Source: Secundilactobacillus yichangensis
GTDB lineage: Bacteria; Bacillota; Bacilli; Lactobacillales; Lactobacillaceae
Assembly (NCBI RefSeq): GCF_016861565.1
Contig: NZ_BOLK01000002.1
Coordinates: 62,001-126,000 of the forward strand
Length of the DNA stretch: 64,000 bases
Direction: 5' to 3'
Within the stretch, counting starts at the first letter, position 1; every line of letters starts with the position of its first letter. Of this stretch, positions 1-9,728 are shown piece after piece. The position numbers and the translations under genes are program-made. The notes under the pieces are model-generated. The model saw only the letters and a program-made list of their open reading frames with translations. It was not told the DNA's origin and did no database searches.

Positions 1-117
1 ACTCAACTGGATGCCAAGGCCTTACCTGATGGGCCTACTCGGGAACGATTGAGACAATTTTTGAAGCAGTTAGAAACTGACTGCAACTACGAATCAAGTC
101 GCCTAAGTACTAACTAA
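1..117 (+). CDS. C-terminal end of an unidentified protein (partial)
   Basis: Frame 1 is open from the left edge to a TAA at 115-117 and gives 38 residues ending ESSRLSTN. The piece is charged and looks helical (TRERLRQFLKQLET), with no recognisable motif. The start and most of the gene lie outside the window, so no function can be given. It converges with ldhD, and a hairpin at 202-225 could end both transcripts. Confidence 0.5.
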   Translation, partial: TQLDAKALPDGPTRERLRQFLKQLETDCNYESSRLSTN

Positions 118-201
118 GAAATGGCCGTTGACGTACTTCACAAAAAGTTGGAAACCACTTTTGGGAGCATACAGCAACAGTCATTTTTCATTTGATACAA
201 A

Positions 202-230
202 AAAACGACCCTCACAGGTCGTTTTCGTTT
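202..230. terminator. Bidirectional Rho-independent terminator
   Basis: A 9 bp stem (aaaacgacc / ggtcgtttt) closes a 6 nt loop, with T runs on either side. It lies between the converging upstream gene and ldhD and can serve both. Confidence 0.8.
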
Positions 231-242
231 GTTCTGTTTGAT

Positions 243-1238
243 TTAGAATTTAACTTCGCTATCGTCAGAACCCTTTTCAATCAAGTTGACGTTGCTGTTC
301 AAAGCATATTGAACCATATTCTTAACAGCAGTTTCAGTATAGAAAGCAACGTGTGGTGTAACCAGAACGTTTTCACGCTTGAGTAAGTTCTTCAAACGTT
401 CATCTGGAATAGCATCAAAGCTGCCAAAGTCTGTGTTGAAGATACCAACTTCGTCTTCGTATACATCTAGAGCAGCACCAGCAACTTTACCTGAATCCAA
501 GGCACGGATCAAAGCATCAGTGTCAATCAAAATACCACGAGCAGCGTTGATGATGAAAACACCATCTTTCATCTTAGCAAAGGCTGCATCGTTCAGCATA
601 TGTTCGTTTTCTTTTGTAGCTGGTGAGTGGACTGTAATAACATCAGCTTTGGCATACAGTTCATCCAAAGTATCAACATAAATACCGTCTTTTTCCAATT
701 CAGGATTATGATAAACATCATACCCAATGATCTTAGCACCGAAGCCGCGGCAAATATCGATTACTTTGCGGCCAATACGACCAGTAGCAATCACACCAAC
801 AGTCATCTGATCTAATTCCTTAGCAATGGTTGGAGCCCACCGAAGATCACCTTGAGCAATTTTACGGTCAAAGGTGTTCGTCCGACGTAGCAAACGCATT
901 AATTGTGTAACAGCCAATTCGGCAATTGCGCTTGGTGAATATGCAGGTACGTTAGTAACTTTGATACCGTTACGCTTGATAGCATCAGCATCAACGTTAT
1001 CAACACCAACGTTACGTAGTGAAAGTGACTTGATTCCGAAACTAGCTAACTTGTCCAAAACTTTGCTGGTGTATGGCTTTTGTTGGTAAACAACAGCACC
1101 GTCATACCCCTTAGCTTGGTCAACAGTTGATTCATCTAATAACTCGGCAACAGCTTTAACCTCGATGCCCTTGTCTTTTGACCATTGTTTCAGATAAGGC
1201 ATTTCATCGTCACGAATACCATATGCAATAATTTTCAC
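243..1238 (-). CDS. ldhD: D-lactate dehydrogenase (D-2-hydroxyacid dehydrogenase family)
   Basis: 331 residues, the usual length for lactobacillar D-LDH. It reduces pyruvate to D-lactate with NADH in the cytoplasm, recycling NAD+. A central nucleotide-binding fold is followed by the catalytic trio: Arg in INAARG, Glu in DVYEDE and His in TPHVAF. RNVGVDN and VPAYSPSAIAE are family hallmarks. The NAD-loop reads ATGRIG rather than GTGHIG, so its first Gly is Ala. GTG at 1238 is taken as start because GGAGGAA lies 7 nt upstream; the ATG at 1253 overlaps that ribosome binding site. Monocistronic. D-hydroxyisocaproate dehydrogenase is the main alternative identity. Confidence 0.9.
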   Translation of the reverse strand: MKIIAYGIRDDEMPYLKQWSKDKGIEVKAVAELLDESTVDQAKGYDGAVVYQQKPYTSKVLDKLASFGIKSLSLRNVGVDNVDADAIKRNGIKVTNVPAYSPSAIAELAVTQLMRLLRRTNTFDRKIAQGDLRWAPTIAKELDQMTVGVIATGRIGRKVIDICRGFGAKIIGYDVYHNPELEKDGIYVDTLDELYAKADVITVHSPATKENEHMLNDAAFAKMKDGVFIINAARGILIDTDALIRALDSGKVAGAALDVYEDEVGIFNTDFGSFDAIPDERLKNLLKRENVLVTPHVAFYTETAVKNMVQYALNSNVNLIEKGSDDSEVKF

Positions 1239-1361
1239 AATTATTTCCTCCATTCACTAATATAACTCTATTTTATCATGCTTTTACCGGCTTGATAAGG
1301 GCTTCGTCAAATTGTGAAAAAAAGTGAACTGCTCCTTCATGCTTTACTTCAACAAGACACT

Positions 1362-1646
1362 TTAGTCCACGTGAACACCATGTGACGCTAAATAGGCTAC
1401 CTTAGCCTCCCTTGGCTGATGCTTAAAAGCATATTCCGCTTTTAAAGCAGCTGATTTTGTCCCGAAGGTTTCAAAATAGATCAGCTTTAAGGGATGCCGG
1501 CTTTTCACCCTTGTATACTTAGCACCCTTGCCAGCTTGATGAGCAGCAAACCGTTTATAAACATCGGTTGAATAACCGCCATACAAGCTGTTATCCGCAC
1601 AAAGCAACACGTAAAAGTAGTACTGATTCGTTTCGTTAGTCACCAT
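1362..1646 (-). CDS. GIY-YIG nuclease superfamily protein (YhbQ/YazA-like, UPF0213)
   Basis: 94 residues, one GIY-YIG domain. The motif appears as FYVLLC followed by LYGGYST, then the conserved Arg and His (YKRFAAHQ) and a Glu in LKAEYAFK. Small stand-alone members of this family are conserved in Gram-positive bacteria, possibly in DNA repair; the role is not established. The start overlaps the end of the methyltransferase gene by 11 nt, so the two are translationally coupled. Confidence 0.85.
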   Translation of the reverse strand: MVTNETNQYYFYVLLCADNSLYGGYSTDVYKRFAAHQAGKGAKYTRVKSRHPLKLIYFETFGTKSAALKAEYAFKHQPREAKVAYLASHGVHVD

Positions 1647-2400
1647 ATAACATCTTCTTTACTGGTGCTGAATACTCACCAGACTCATCATATGTCATGA
1701 GTGACGGCAGCACCTTCAGCCCCGTCATTCGGCCGTCTTTAATCGCTTCAACCAACACAATATTGGCATCACGACCGGGTTTAGGATAAACAAACTGCAG
1801 CCGTTTAACTGCCAGCCGATGCTTTGCCATCATGGAGGTTAAATCAAGCAACCGGTCTGGTCGGTAAACGAAAAAGGCCTTCCCCGTGGTTTTAAGCAAT
1901 CCGCTAGTAACTGCCACTACCGTCTCCAATGAAGTCGCAATTTCATGGCGAGCAATCGCTAAATACTGATTGGGATTTTTCTTACTATCCGGTAGATCCG
2001 CAAAGTATGGTGGATTACAAACTACTGTTTCCACTGAATCCTTACGAATCTGGTCAAAAATTGTTGCCAGATCCTGTTCATACACCGTAATTTTTTGCTC
2101 AAGGTTATTTAAGGCTACTGACCGTCTCGCCATATCAGCTAAACGCGGCTGAATCTCCACCATGGCAATCTGCCCCTTTACCCTTGGTGCCATGAACAAG
2201 CCAACCGCACCGTTACCAGCACACAGGTCGACTAATCTTCCCGTCTGTTTGAGAGGCGGCTTGGCAAAATTTGCCAGCAAAACCGCGTCTAATGAAAACG
2301 AAAAAACTTGCGGACTCTGAATAATTTTAATATCCTGACTGTAAAGCTGGTCAATACGTTCACCTGGAAGCAATTCTGGAGCTGTCAAATAATCACCCAT
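1636..2400 (-). CDS. Class I SAM-dependent N6-adenine methyltransferase (TrmN6/YabB-like)
   Basis: 254 residues. The Rossmann fold shows the SAM-binding motif [14 protein letters not shown] near residue 57 and the catalytic NPPYF tetrad motif near residue 130, typical of N6-adenine methyltransferases. E. coli TrmN6 methylates A37 of tRNA-Val; the Bacillus orthologue YabB likewise neighbours a GIY-YIG gene (YazA), as here. The tRNA substrate is inferred from the family, not shown by the sequence. Confidence 0.85.
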   Translation of the reverse strand: MGDYLTAPELLPGERIDQLYSQDIKIIQSPQVFSFSLDAVLLANFAKPPLKQTGRLVDLCAGNGAVGLFMAPRVKGQIAMVEIQPRLADMARRSVALNNLEQKITVYEQDLATIFDQIRKDSVETVVCNPPYFADLPDSKKNPNQYLAIARHEIATSLETVVAVTSGLLKTTGKAFFVYRPDRLLDLTSMMAKHRLAVKRLQFVYPKPGRDANIVLVEAIKDGRMTGLKVLPSLMTYDESGEYSAPVKKMLYGD

Positions 2401-2657
2401 TCCGTTGATGTTTCAGCTATTTATCCTTATAATAGCTAATATTATAGTTCTTTATTTCAAATCAGCCTACCTGCTAAAACCGGTAGATCAATGCTTAACC
2501 ATCTTACTATTTTAACCAAACATATCAAGCCTCAAATGGTTTGTTCATCTAATACCTGATTTCTCAAATAGCTGCAATATTCCTATTCAAGACTTTTAAC
2601 ACTGACTGGTTTATAATAATTATTACGATAATAACTTTACGTAAGAGAGGTTACACA

Positions 2658-3296
2658 ATGTTTTATTCTTTTATCCGCGTTGTCGTTCGCATGATTGTTT
2701 ACGTGATTAATGGTAAACCCCGGTTCGAACACACCGATAGATTACCCAAGGGCAATTATATTCTAGTCGGTCCGCATAGAACCTGGTTTGATCCCATTTA
2801 CTACGCGTTGGCCGGCAGCCCCAAAAAATTTAGTTTTATGGCTAAAATTGAACTGTTTAAAAACCCAATTCTGCGGTGGATATTGAAACACGCCAACGCT
2901 TTCCCAGTGGACCGGCAAAATCCCGGTCCTTCAGCCATAAAAACGCCAGTCCGACTTTTAAAAAACAGTCATTTATCACTGATCATGTTCCCTTCTGGCA
3001 CTCGTCACTCCCAGGACTTAAAAGGTGGCGTCGCGGTAATCGCTAAGCTGTCAAAAGTCCCAATTGTACCAACCGTTTACCAAGGACCACTAACTTTTAA
3101 GCAGCTTTTTAGCCGCCAAAAAATCACCGTTTCGTTTGGTGACTCATTCATGGTTGATCCTAAAATGAAGTTAAACGAAGAAGGGTTTAAAGTGATTGAG
3201 ACCAAAATGCAAAATGGTTTTGATCGGCTGGATAAAGAAATCGACCCTAATTTCCACTACGTCGATCCCAAATCAAAGCCCCAATCACAAGCCTAG
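2658..3296 (+). CDS. plsC: 1-acyl-sn-glycerol-3-phosphate acyltransferase
   Basis: 212 residues. Acylates lysophosphatidic acid to phosphatidic acid at the inner membrane face. The HX4D catalytic motif is visible (PHRTWFDP) and the acceptor-binding motif reads MFPSGTRHS, where FPEGTR is more usual. A short hydrophobic N-terminus could anchor it. AGAGAGG precedes the ATG. Transcribed alone and followed by a terminator. Confidence 0.9.
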   Translation: MFYSFIRVVVRMIVYVINGKPRFEHTDRLPKGNYILVGPHRTWFDPIYYALAGSPKKFSFMAKIELFKNPILRWILKHANAFPVDRQNPGPSAIKTPVRLLKNSHLSLIMFPSGTRHSQDLKGGVAVIAKLSKVPIVPTVYQGPLTFKQLFSRQKITVSFGDSFMVDPKMKLNEEGFKVIETKMQNGFDRLDKEIDPNFHYVDPKSKPQSQA

Positions 3297-3383
3297 TTGC
3301 CGGCTGCACTTAATTTTCACTAAACCGTGGCTAGTTTGGCCGTTGAATGGTCGATTTACGTATCACTATCAGAAGTTTTATTC

Positions 3384-3425
3384 AAAAAGTCAGCTTTCGT
3401 AATTCAATACGGAGGCTGACTTTTT
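3384..3425. terminator. Terminator between plsC and the ABC exporter
   Basis: 11 bp inverted repeat aaaaagtcagc / gctgacttttt around a 20 nt loop, with flanking A and T runs. It lies between convergent genes and can act in both directions. Confidence 0.75.
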
Positions 3426-3435
3426 ACTATTCGCT

Positions 3436-5229
3436 TTAATCTAAATGAGCCGTATTCTGCAACTGAATCATATCATAGTAAGCACCCTTTTTTGCCATTA
3501 ACTCATCGTTGGTACCGCGCTCAATAATCTTGCCTTGCTGTAAAACAAGGATTAAATCAGCACTCTGAATCGTTGATAGTCGATGGGCAATTGCAATCGT
3601 CGTTCGACCGGATTGCAACTTAGCCAGACTCTTTTGAATTTCCTGCTCAGTTTCCGTATCAACGTTGGCCGTAGCTTCATCCAAAATCAGCACCTTAGGG
3701 TCGGTGACTACTGTTCTAGCAAAGGAAATCAGCTGCTTTTGACCGCTGGAATAGCCGTTCCCCCGTTCAATCACTTTTGAATCATACCCTCTGGGCAACG
3801 CCTCAATCATGTCATCTGCGTTTACGAAGGCAGCCGCAGCTCGAACCTGCTGATCAGAAATTGACTGATTGAACATTCTGATATTAGAGGCAACGGTTCC
3901 ATAGAAAAGAAATGGCTCTTGAAGTACCAGCCCCATTTTTGAGCGCAGCGTAGCGTAATCATATTCACGAATATCATGATTGTCAATCAATACCTGACCT
4001 GACTGAAATTCATAAAACCGCATTAAAACGTTAATAATTGATGATTTACCGCTACCCGTTTCACCAACCAAGGCAACGGTTTGACCAGGTTGAGCAACAA
4101 ACGAAATATCATCTAAAATTGGTGTTTCGCCATCGTACGAAAAACTCACGTGCTTAAATTCAATTTTACCGTTGGTAATGTCTCGACCAGTCACTGGATT
4201 CTGCTGCGGTACCGCCGTTTTATCAGCCATCAGCTTCATCACCCGGGAACCAGAAACGATCCCCTCTTGGAAATCACTCAAGTTATCCATCATGCTAGTC
4301 ATGGGATTAAACAAATTATCCAAATACGTTACGAAGGCGTAAATCATCCCGGCTGGTACAAAACCATTCAAACCACGAACACCCAGCAAAGACAGAACGA
4401 AAATTACCCCAAGAGAATAAAAGAGGTCGATCAGCGGGCTCAATAACAGCGAATTGATTCGAATCATGGCTTGCCGTGACCGGAAATAAGCCCCGTTAGT
4501 TTCATCAAACTCACGGTTCATCCGCTTTTCCTGCCGAAACTGCTGGATAATGCTGATCCCAGTAATCGCTTCGGATAGCTTCGAATTAAGTTCACTTAAC
4601 CGTTCACGCATCCGTCGGTAAACCTTTGAACTGTAACGTTGGTAGTACCAAATCGTGATTCCTAAAAGCGGCAGTAAAATCAATAACCAAACGGCTACTT
4701 TAGCGTTCAACACGAACATTGCGATCACTGACGAAATTACCGAAAATAGTGCCACGATCAGGCTACTAAACAATTGCCAAAACGTACTAAAAGACATCGT
4801 ATCATTAGTGAGTCGTGACAGTATGGAACCACCTGGAATTTGATCATAAAAACGCATCCCAAAGTGGTGTAATCTTTCAAACAGCTGACGGCGGACACTT
4901 TCCAGCATGTATTCAGCACCCATATTGTACAGATATGCCTGACAAAACTGCATCACTGCACGGGTGAGCATTGCAAAAAAGTATAGCCCGGCAAATAGCC
5001 ACATGATTTTTAAATCCGCGCGGCCGACTTTGAGGTAGTTATCCATATAATCCTTTAGGATCATAGGCAGCATGATATTAACCACGCTGACTAAGGCAGC
5101 CAACACGATGGCAACTACGAAATGACGCCAGTAAGGTTTGGCATAGCCAATCAACCGTGAAACGATGCTCATTTGTTCCTTCACTGGGATACTTTTCGCC
5201 CAGGCGGATTGATGTTCATTATTTTTCAC
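3436..5229 (-). CDS. Heterodimeric ABC multidrug exporter half, catalytically competent Walker B (LmrD/BmrD-like)
   Basis: 597 residues: six-helix exporter transmembrane domain, then an ATPase domain. Walker A is GETGSGKSS, the signature is SSGQKQ, Walker B is VLILDEATANVD with catalytic Glu, and the H-loop is AIAHRLST. The GTG start sits 2 nt after the stop of the partner gene and its GGGGAGG site lies inside that gene's end. With its partner it should form an LmrCD-type drug or lipid exporter with one degenerate and one active ATP site. The altered signature (SSGQ for SGGQ) fits the asymmetric pair. Confidence 0.88.
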   Translation of the reverse strand: MKNNEHQSAWAKSIPVKEQMSIVSRLIGYAKPYWRHFVVAIVLAALVSVVNIMLPMILKDYMDNYLKVGRADLKIMWLFAGLYFFAMLTRAVMQFCQAYLYNMGAEYMLESVRRQLFERLHHFGMRFYDQIPGGSILSRLTNDTMSFSTFWQLFSSLIVALFSVISSVIAMFVLNAKVAVWLLILLPLLGITIWYYQRYSSKVYRRMRERLSELNSKLSEAITGISIIQQFRQEKRMNREFDETNGAYFRSRQAMIRINSLLLSPLIDLFYSLGVIFVLSLLGVRGLNGFVPAGMIYAFVTYLDNLFNPMTSMMDNLSDFQEGIVSGSRVMKLMADKTAVPQQNPVTGRDITNGKIEFKHVSFSYDGETPILDDISFVAQPGQTVALVGETGSGKSSIINVLMRFYEFQSGQVLIDNHDIREYDYATLRSKMGLVLQEPFLFYGTVASNIRMFNQSISDQQVRAAAAFVNADDMIEALPRGYDSKVIERGNGYSSGQKQLISFARTVVTDPKVLILDEATANVDTETEQEIQKSLAKLQSGRTTIAIAHRLSTIQSADLILVLQQGKIIERGTNDELMAKKGAYYDMIQLQNTAHLD

Positions 5230-5231
5230 CG

Positions 5232-6977
5232 TTAGCCTCCCCTTACGCGCATTTCAAGTTCCTGCCGTTCAAACATCTGGCGGTACCAGCTATCCTGTGC
5301 CATTAACTGATCATGGCTACCTCGTTCCGTGACCATGCCATGATCCATAACGATAATCTCGTCAGCTCGCATCACTGAACTTAACCTGTGAGCTGCAATG
5401 ATAGTAGTTTTACCCGCCCGTTCATGATGCAAATTAGTTAATATTTTACTCTCGGTTTCCGCATCGACAGCAGACAACGCGTCATCTAAAATCAATAGTT
5501 CCGGTTTAATCAGCAAGGCACGGGCAATTGCCACCCGCTGTCGCTGACCGCCAGAAAGCGAAACTCCTTCTTCACCGACTAAGGTCTCATAACCATTTTC
5601 AAACTGTTCAATTTGATTGGAGAGGTCCGCGTCTTCAACGGCTGCTTCAACTTCAGCTTTGGTGGCAGTTGGTTTAGCAAAAGCAATGTTATCACGAACA
5701 GACGCTGAGAATAAAAAACTATCCTGCGGTACATAACCAATTGCCGGCAAATAACTATCCAATTGATAGTCAAGAATATTCGTTTCACCGTAACTGATCT
5801 GTCCTTGATACTGTTCAAATTGCCGTAGCAATAGACGCATAATCGTGGTTTTACCGGCACCGACCCGACCAACGATTCCCAAGGTTTTACCAGCTTGAAT
5901 CGTAAACGACATGTTTTTCAAAGCGACCTGCGGATCATCTGGATAATGAAAATCAGTAATGTTGAAGACTAAATCACCTGCTGGTCGTTCACTGCGACCG
6001 CTAGTATGATCGATGACCTGAGACTTTTCGTTGATCAGCTTCATCACCCGATCATAACTGGCATTCCCACGTTCCATGGTATTAAACAGCATCCCCACCG
6101 CAAAAATTGGCCAGATCATCATGGATAAATAGGTAATAAATGAAACTAAGTTCCCAATTGTGATCACGTGGCTTACCACCAGCGACCCACCCATAACGAT
6201 CGTAGCAACGTATGCTAAGCCAATAATGATGGTCGTGATAGGATCAAACATGGCATCCAACCGATTGACCCGGCGGTTGACTTTAATCGTTTGATCAACT
6301 TGCTGGTTAAAATCATCGATATCTTCTTGTTCTTGACCCAAACTTTTAATCACTTTGACACCGCTGATACTCTCCTGCGCCTTATTATTTAACCGTGAAA
6401 AAGCGGCTTGGGAATCACGAAACGCAATGTTGATTTTCTGACCTAAGTAATAAGCCATCACTGCCAAAAGTGGAAAAGGCAAAACAGCAATCAGCGTCAA
6501 GCGCCAGTTAACCAAGGTCATCATGGCAATCAACGTTGTTCCACCGGTAATAATTGAATCAGCAAATTGAAGGATACCACCACCGGCGACCCGCTGAATT
6601 GCCTGGAGATCATTAGTGGCTCGAGCCATTAAATCACCCGTCCGGTATTTCTGGTAAAAAGTTTGGTCCATCGTCATATAATGACCGAATAACCGTTGCC
6701 GCAAGGTTTTTTCCAGCTTAGCTGCCGCACCCCAAATAGCGGTCCGCCACATATAACGTGACCCATACTGACCCAGTGCGGCTACTAATAGAATCAGCAG
6801 ATCCGTCACTAAGAGCCGGGCAGTTAGATGATGGCTGTGAATCAAATCAACAACATCCCCGATCATCCGTGGTGGAATCACCGCCAGCAAAGCGGTTATC
6901 AGCAGCCCTAGTAAGCCAAACAAATACGTTCTCCATTCAGCCTTAAAATACCAGCCTAACTTTTTAAAGATACTCAT
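5232..6977 (-). CDS. Heterodimeric ABC multidrug exporter half with degenerate Walker B (LmrC/BmrC-like)
   Basis: 581 residues with the same membrane-plus-ATPase layout as its partner. Walker A is GRVGAGKTT and the signature is the canonical LSGGQRQR. Walker B reads LLILDDALSAVD, with Asp where catalysis needs Glu, as known for LmrC/BmrC-type subunits. The H-loop is AAHRLSS. GGAGG lies 7 nt before the ATG. First gene of the pair. No regulator gene is adjacent. Substrate unknown. Confidence 0.88.
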   Translation of the reverse strand: MSIFKKLGWYFKAEWRTYLFGLLGLLITALLAVIPPRMIGDVVDLIHSHHLTARLLVTDLLILLVAALGQYGSRYMWRTAIWGAAAKLEKTLRQRLFGHYMTMDQTFYQKYRTGDLMARATNDLQAIQRVAGGGILQFADSIITGGTTLIAMMTLVNWRLTLIAVLPFPLLAVMAYYLGQKINIAFRDSQAAFSRLNNKAQESISGVKVIKSLGQEQEDIDDFNQQVDQTIKVNRRVNRLDAMFDPITTIIIGLAYVATIVMGGSLVVSHVITIGNLVSFITYLSMMIWPIFAVGMLFNTMERGNASYDRVMKLINEKSQVIDHTSGRSERPAGDLVFNITDFHYPDDPQVALKNMSFTIQAGKTLGIVGRVGAGKTTIMRLLLRQFEQYQGQISYGETNILDYQLDSYLPAIGYVPQDSFLFSASVRDNIAFAKPTATKAEVEAAVEDADLSNQIEQFENGYETLVGEEGVSLSGGQRQRVAIARALLIKPELLILDDALSAVDAETESKILTNLHHERAGKTTIIAAHRLSSVMRADEIIVMDHGMVTERGSHDQLMAQDSWYRQMFERQELEMRVRGG

Positions 6978-7056
6978 GTGGTCGCCTCCTTTATTTTGAC
7001 AAAATTAAAAAAGACTCGGGATTAGATTACCCAAGCCTTCATTTCAAAAATGCGAA

Positions 7057-7284
7057 TTAACGCTTTTCTGATTGCTGCTGTTTCATGCTGTTCATCATCT
7101 GATGCAATTTCTTTTCTGAAGGACGTTGTCCCATTTGCATCATCATCATGCGCAGTTGATCTTCGTTGATTGGCGGGTTTTCACGGATATACTTCTCCAT
7201 GTACTTACGAGCTGCGAAGAACCCAAGTGCTAGACCAGCTAATAAAGCAACGATCACAATTAGAATCCAAATTCCAGTGCTCAA
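7057..7284 (-). CDS. YneF family (UPF0154) small membrane protein
   Basis: 75 residues from a TTG that follows AAGGAGG by 9 nt; a longer reading frame to 7332 lacks such a site. One N-terminal transmembrane helix ([19 protein letters not shown]) precedes a charged, Met-rich cytoplasmic tail containing [13 protein letters not shown], a hallmark of the family. Function unknown. Near lexA and ynzC, as in many firmicutes. Confidence 0.85.
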   Translation of the reverse strand: MSTGIWILIVIVALLAGLALGFFAARKYMEKYIRENPPINEDQLRMMMMQMGQRPSEKKLHQMMNSMKQQQSEKR

Positions 7285-7377
7285 GCGGATGTGCCTCCTT
7301 TTCAGTAGCTTCCAATAAACAATATTACACAAGTTCAGCCCATTTTAAAAGGGAATCTGCAGGAATTGGTAAAACGA

Positions 7378-7620
7378 TTACCGCAAACCCTTCTTTTTTT
7401 GAATTTCCTGAACCTTTTTAGGTGTAATTTCCTTACCGGATTTATCGAAGACACGTAACATTTCAATATCGTTTTTAAAGCCCTCACGGAACTTCTTCAA
7501 GTACTTCTGTCGAAGATCCTTACGTTCAACCTTTTCAAGCTCGGTTAAACCTTCTGACTTTGCTTTTTTAGCTAATTCATTAATACGGGCGATTAAATCT
7601 TTCATTTCGGTTTCAGCCAT
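7378..7620 (-). CDS. DUF896 family protein (YnzC-like)
   Basis: 80 residues from the ATG after GGGAGTGATATTA. The sequence is highly charged and helical, with the family's LIARINELAKK..GLTELE..E and LRQKYLK.FR segments. In Bacillus subtilis ynzC lies in the SOS-controlled yneA operon beside lexA; here it is likewise divergent from lexA. Molecular role unknown. Confidence 0.85.
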   Translation of the reverse strand: MAETEMKDLIARINELAKKAKSEGLTELEKVERKDLRQKYLKKFREGFKNDIEMLRVFDKSGKEITPKKVQEIQKKKGLR

Positions 7621-7762
7621 TAATATCACTCCCTTGTACAAACATGCTTTAATATAATAACGCCAAACCCTTATTGGTTCAAGAAAGAAAGCTTATCTAT
7701 AGTAATAAATTTTCCTCAATTTTTAATTTAACGTGCCTTTTCCGACTATTTTCGCAAAAAAG

Positions 7763-7776
7763 CGAACACTTGTTTG
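7763..7776 (+). promoter_or_regulatory. LexA (SOS) operator
   Basis: CGAACACTTGTTTG matches the Gram-positive LexA box CGAAC-N4-GTTCG except at one position. It overlaps the -35 of the lexA promoter, so it would give autorepression. Its place between ynzC and lexA could also serve the divergent gene. Confidence 0.75.
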
Positions 7777-7802
7777 AAATGGTGTCCCAACTATGCTATT
7801 AT
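7774..7802 (+). promoter_or_regulatory. lexA promoter
   Basis: TTGAAA at 7774-7779 and TATTAT at 7797-7802 are separated by 17 bp. The LexA box covers the start of the -35 hexamer. Confidence 0.6.
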
Positions 7803-7836
7803 AACGGTAATAAAGAGGACATAGTGAGGTGAAATA

Positions 7837-8466
7837 ATGACAAAATCTTCAGAATCGAAACAGCTCGCAATTTTGCGTTTTATTTATGACCAGACACAGT
7901 CACACGGTTATCCGCCAACAGTACGTGAAATCGGTGAAAAGGTTGGTTTAAGCTCAACTTCTACTGTCCACGGTCACATTGCTCGACTTGCTAAAAAGGG
8001 ACTGTTAATCAAAGATCCTACCAAGCCACGAGCTTTGGAAGTTACCGATTTAGGTATCGAAGCCCTTGGTATCGTCAAAACACCGACTAAGATTCCTGTT
8101 TTGGGGACGGTTGCTGCTGGGGAACCCATCTTAGCTGTACAAGAAGCAACTGATTACTTCCCAATACCCGATCAGTTAATGGATGAAGCCGGTGATTTAT
8201 TTATGCTGCAAATTCGCGGTGAAAGTATGATCAACGCGGGTATTTTAAACGGTGATAAAGTCATCGTCAAAAAACAGCATTCTGCAGAAAATGGCGAGAT
8301 TGTGATTGCCATGACTGAAGAAAACGAAGCAACCTGCAAGCGATTCTATAAGGAAGATCACTACTATCGGCTGCAACCTGAAAACGATACGATGGACCCA
8401 ATCATCTTAAACCAGGTAACTGTCCTGGGTAAGGTTATTGGCTTGTATCGTGACCAAATTTTTTAA
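7837..8466 (+). CDS. lexA: LexA SOS repressor/autopeptidase
   Basis: 209 residues. The N-terminal winged helix ([20 protein letters not shown]) binds SOS boxes. The S24 peptidase domain shows the Ala94-Gly95 cleavage bond, Ser130 in GESM and Lys168 as catalytic dyad. RecA filaments on single-stranded DNA trigger self-cleavage and derepression of repair genes, and often of prophages. It has its own operator and promoter just upstream and a strong terminator after it. Confidence 0.96.
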   Translation: MTKSSESKQLAILRFIYDQTQSHGYPPTVREIGEKVGLSSTSTVHGHIARLAKKGLLIKDPTKPRALEVTDLGIEALGIVKTPTKIPVLGTVAAGEPILAVQEATDYFPIPDQLMDEAGDLFMLQIRGESMINAGILNGDKVIVKKQHSAENGEIVIAMTEENEATCKRFYKEDHYYRLQPENDTMDPIILNQVTVLGKVIGLYRDQIF

Positions 8467-8484
8467 ACACGATTATTTTCCGTT

Positions 8485-8519
8485 AAAAAAGAAGCAGGCT
8501 CAATGCCTGCTTCTTTTTT
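8485..8519. terminator. Terminator after lexA
   Basis: A 15 bp perfect stem (aaaaaagaagcaggc and its complement) around a 5 nt loop, T-rich on both sides; it can also end mvaS transcripts from the other strand. Confidence 0.85.
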
Positions 8520-8535
8520 AGATTGGAAAAAACGA

Positions 8536-9702
8536 TCATGCCTGCTGACGGTCTAAGTATTGCCGTTGATCATGTTTAATGCCGGTTAACACAAACCGCG
8601 CGTCATCATGGCTTAAATCCAAGAGAACGTCGTGAGCTGGTAACTGCTGTGAGAAGAGCCGTTCATATTCCGGCATGTTCAGCCGCTGACGGTTCTTGAA
8701 AAAGTTTGCAAATTCATCTCGGGAAACCTGAACGTCAAATTGTTCACTGATTGTTCCGCTGAAGAACTCTCCTTCTGCCCCCGAACCATAGCTGAACAGG
8801 CCAATCCGTTCTCCTGGTTTCAATGACGCATTATCAAACAGCGAGCGTAAACTCAAATATAGCGATCCAGTGTAGAGGTTACCCACCCGCTGGTTATACT
8901 GCCGACTGGCTTCAAAATTTGCCATTAACTGTTTTTGCTGTGCTTCGCTGGCTTCTGGTAAAATTGCCCGCAGTGCTTTTAAACCCATCTTAGTAAACGG
9001 TAGATGGAAAGCAAACGCCGTAAAATCAGCAATGGTTCGGTTAGTTTGCTGCTGATAATCCTGCCAAACTGTTTTGAAGAAATCAATGTAGACGTTTTCT
9101 GAAAAACGCCCATCCACTAATGCCTCAGTTCGATATAATGGCCGCCAGAAATCCATGATGTCTTCAGACTTGAACGCCGTTTCATTATCGAGATTAAGTA
9201 ATTTAGGTTCAGCACTGATTGTTAAGGCCACTGCCCCGCCACCCTGCGTTACTTCTCCCGGGGTGTTCAGTCCGTAACGGGCAATGTCAGCGCCAATCAC
9301 CAGAACCTGCTTATCCGGGTGCAGAAAAACGTAATCGTGAGCAAACTGCACGCCAGCTGTGGCACCATAACAGGCTTGCTTTAATTCTATAGCCCGAATA
9401 TTGTCAGGCAGGTTCAGCAGTCGTTTTAGATACACTGCTGCCGATTTTGAATTATCAATCCCTGATTCAGTACCGAACAATACCATGGCGATTTGGTCAC
9501 GATTAGTTTCGTCGACAACTTTAGCTGCAGCATTGGCTGCCAAAGTGACAGCATCTTGGGTGACCGGAATGACTGCCTGCTCATATTGACCAATCCCAAT
9601 CCGATATTTATCCGGTTCCTCGCCCCTTGCATGAGCGAGATCAACAAGATCCAAATAAGTGCTTGGCGTATAAAACGCTAACTGATCAATTCCAATTTGC
9701 AT
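8536..9702 (-). CDS. mvaS: Hydroxymethylglutaryl-CoA synthase
   Basis: 388 residues, full length. Condenses acetyl-CoA and acetoacetyl-CoA to HMG-CoA, the entry to the mevalonate route for isoprenoids used by lactobacilli. The catalytic triad is in place: Glu79 (FGTESGID), Cys111 (KQACYGAT) and a His in FHLPF near residue 233. AAGGAGAG precedes the ATG. Convergent with lexA; a small hypothetical gene lies upstream. Confidence 0.95.
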   Translation of the reverse strand: MQIGIDQLAFYTPSTYLDLVDLAHARGEEPDKYRIGIGQYEQAVIPVTQDAVTLAANAAAKVVDETNRDQIAMVLFGTESGIDNSKSAAVYLKRLLNLPDNIRAIELKQACYGATAGVQFAHDYVFLHPDKQVLVIGADIARYGLNTPGEVTQGGGAVALTISAEPKLLNLDNETAFKSEDIMDFWRPLYRTEALVDGRFSENVYIDFFKTVWQDYQQQTNRTIADFTAFAFHLPFTKMGLKALRAILPEASEAQQKQLMANFEASRQYNQRVGNLYTGSLYLSLRSLFDNASLKPGERIGLFSYGSGAEGEFFSGTISEQFDVQVSRDEFANFFKNRQRLNMPEYERLFSQQLPAHDVLLDLSHDDARFVLTGIKHDQRQYLDRQQA

Positions 9703-9728
9703 AATTCTCTCCTTACTGCTGTCTTTCT

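Noticed and set aside
2601-2640. Zur/Fur-like palindrome upstream of plsC (TAATAATTATTA)
   Set aside because: Only AT-rich symmetry without the GTAAT-N-ATTAC core; more likely promoter region.
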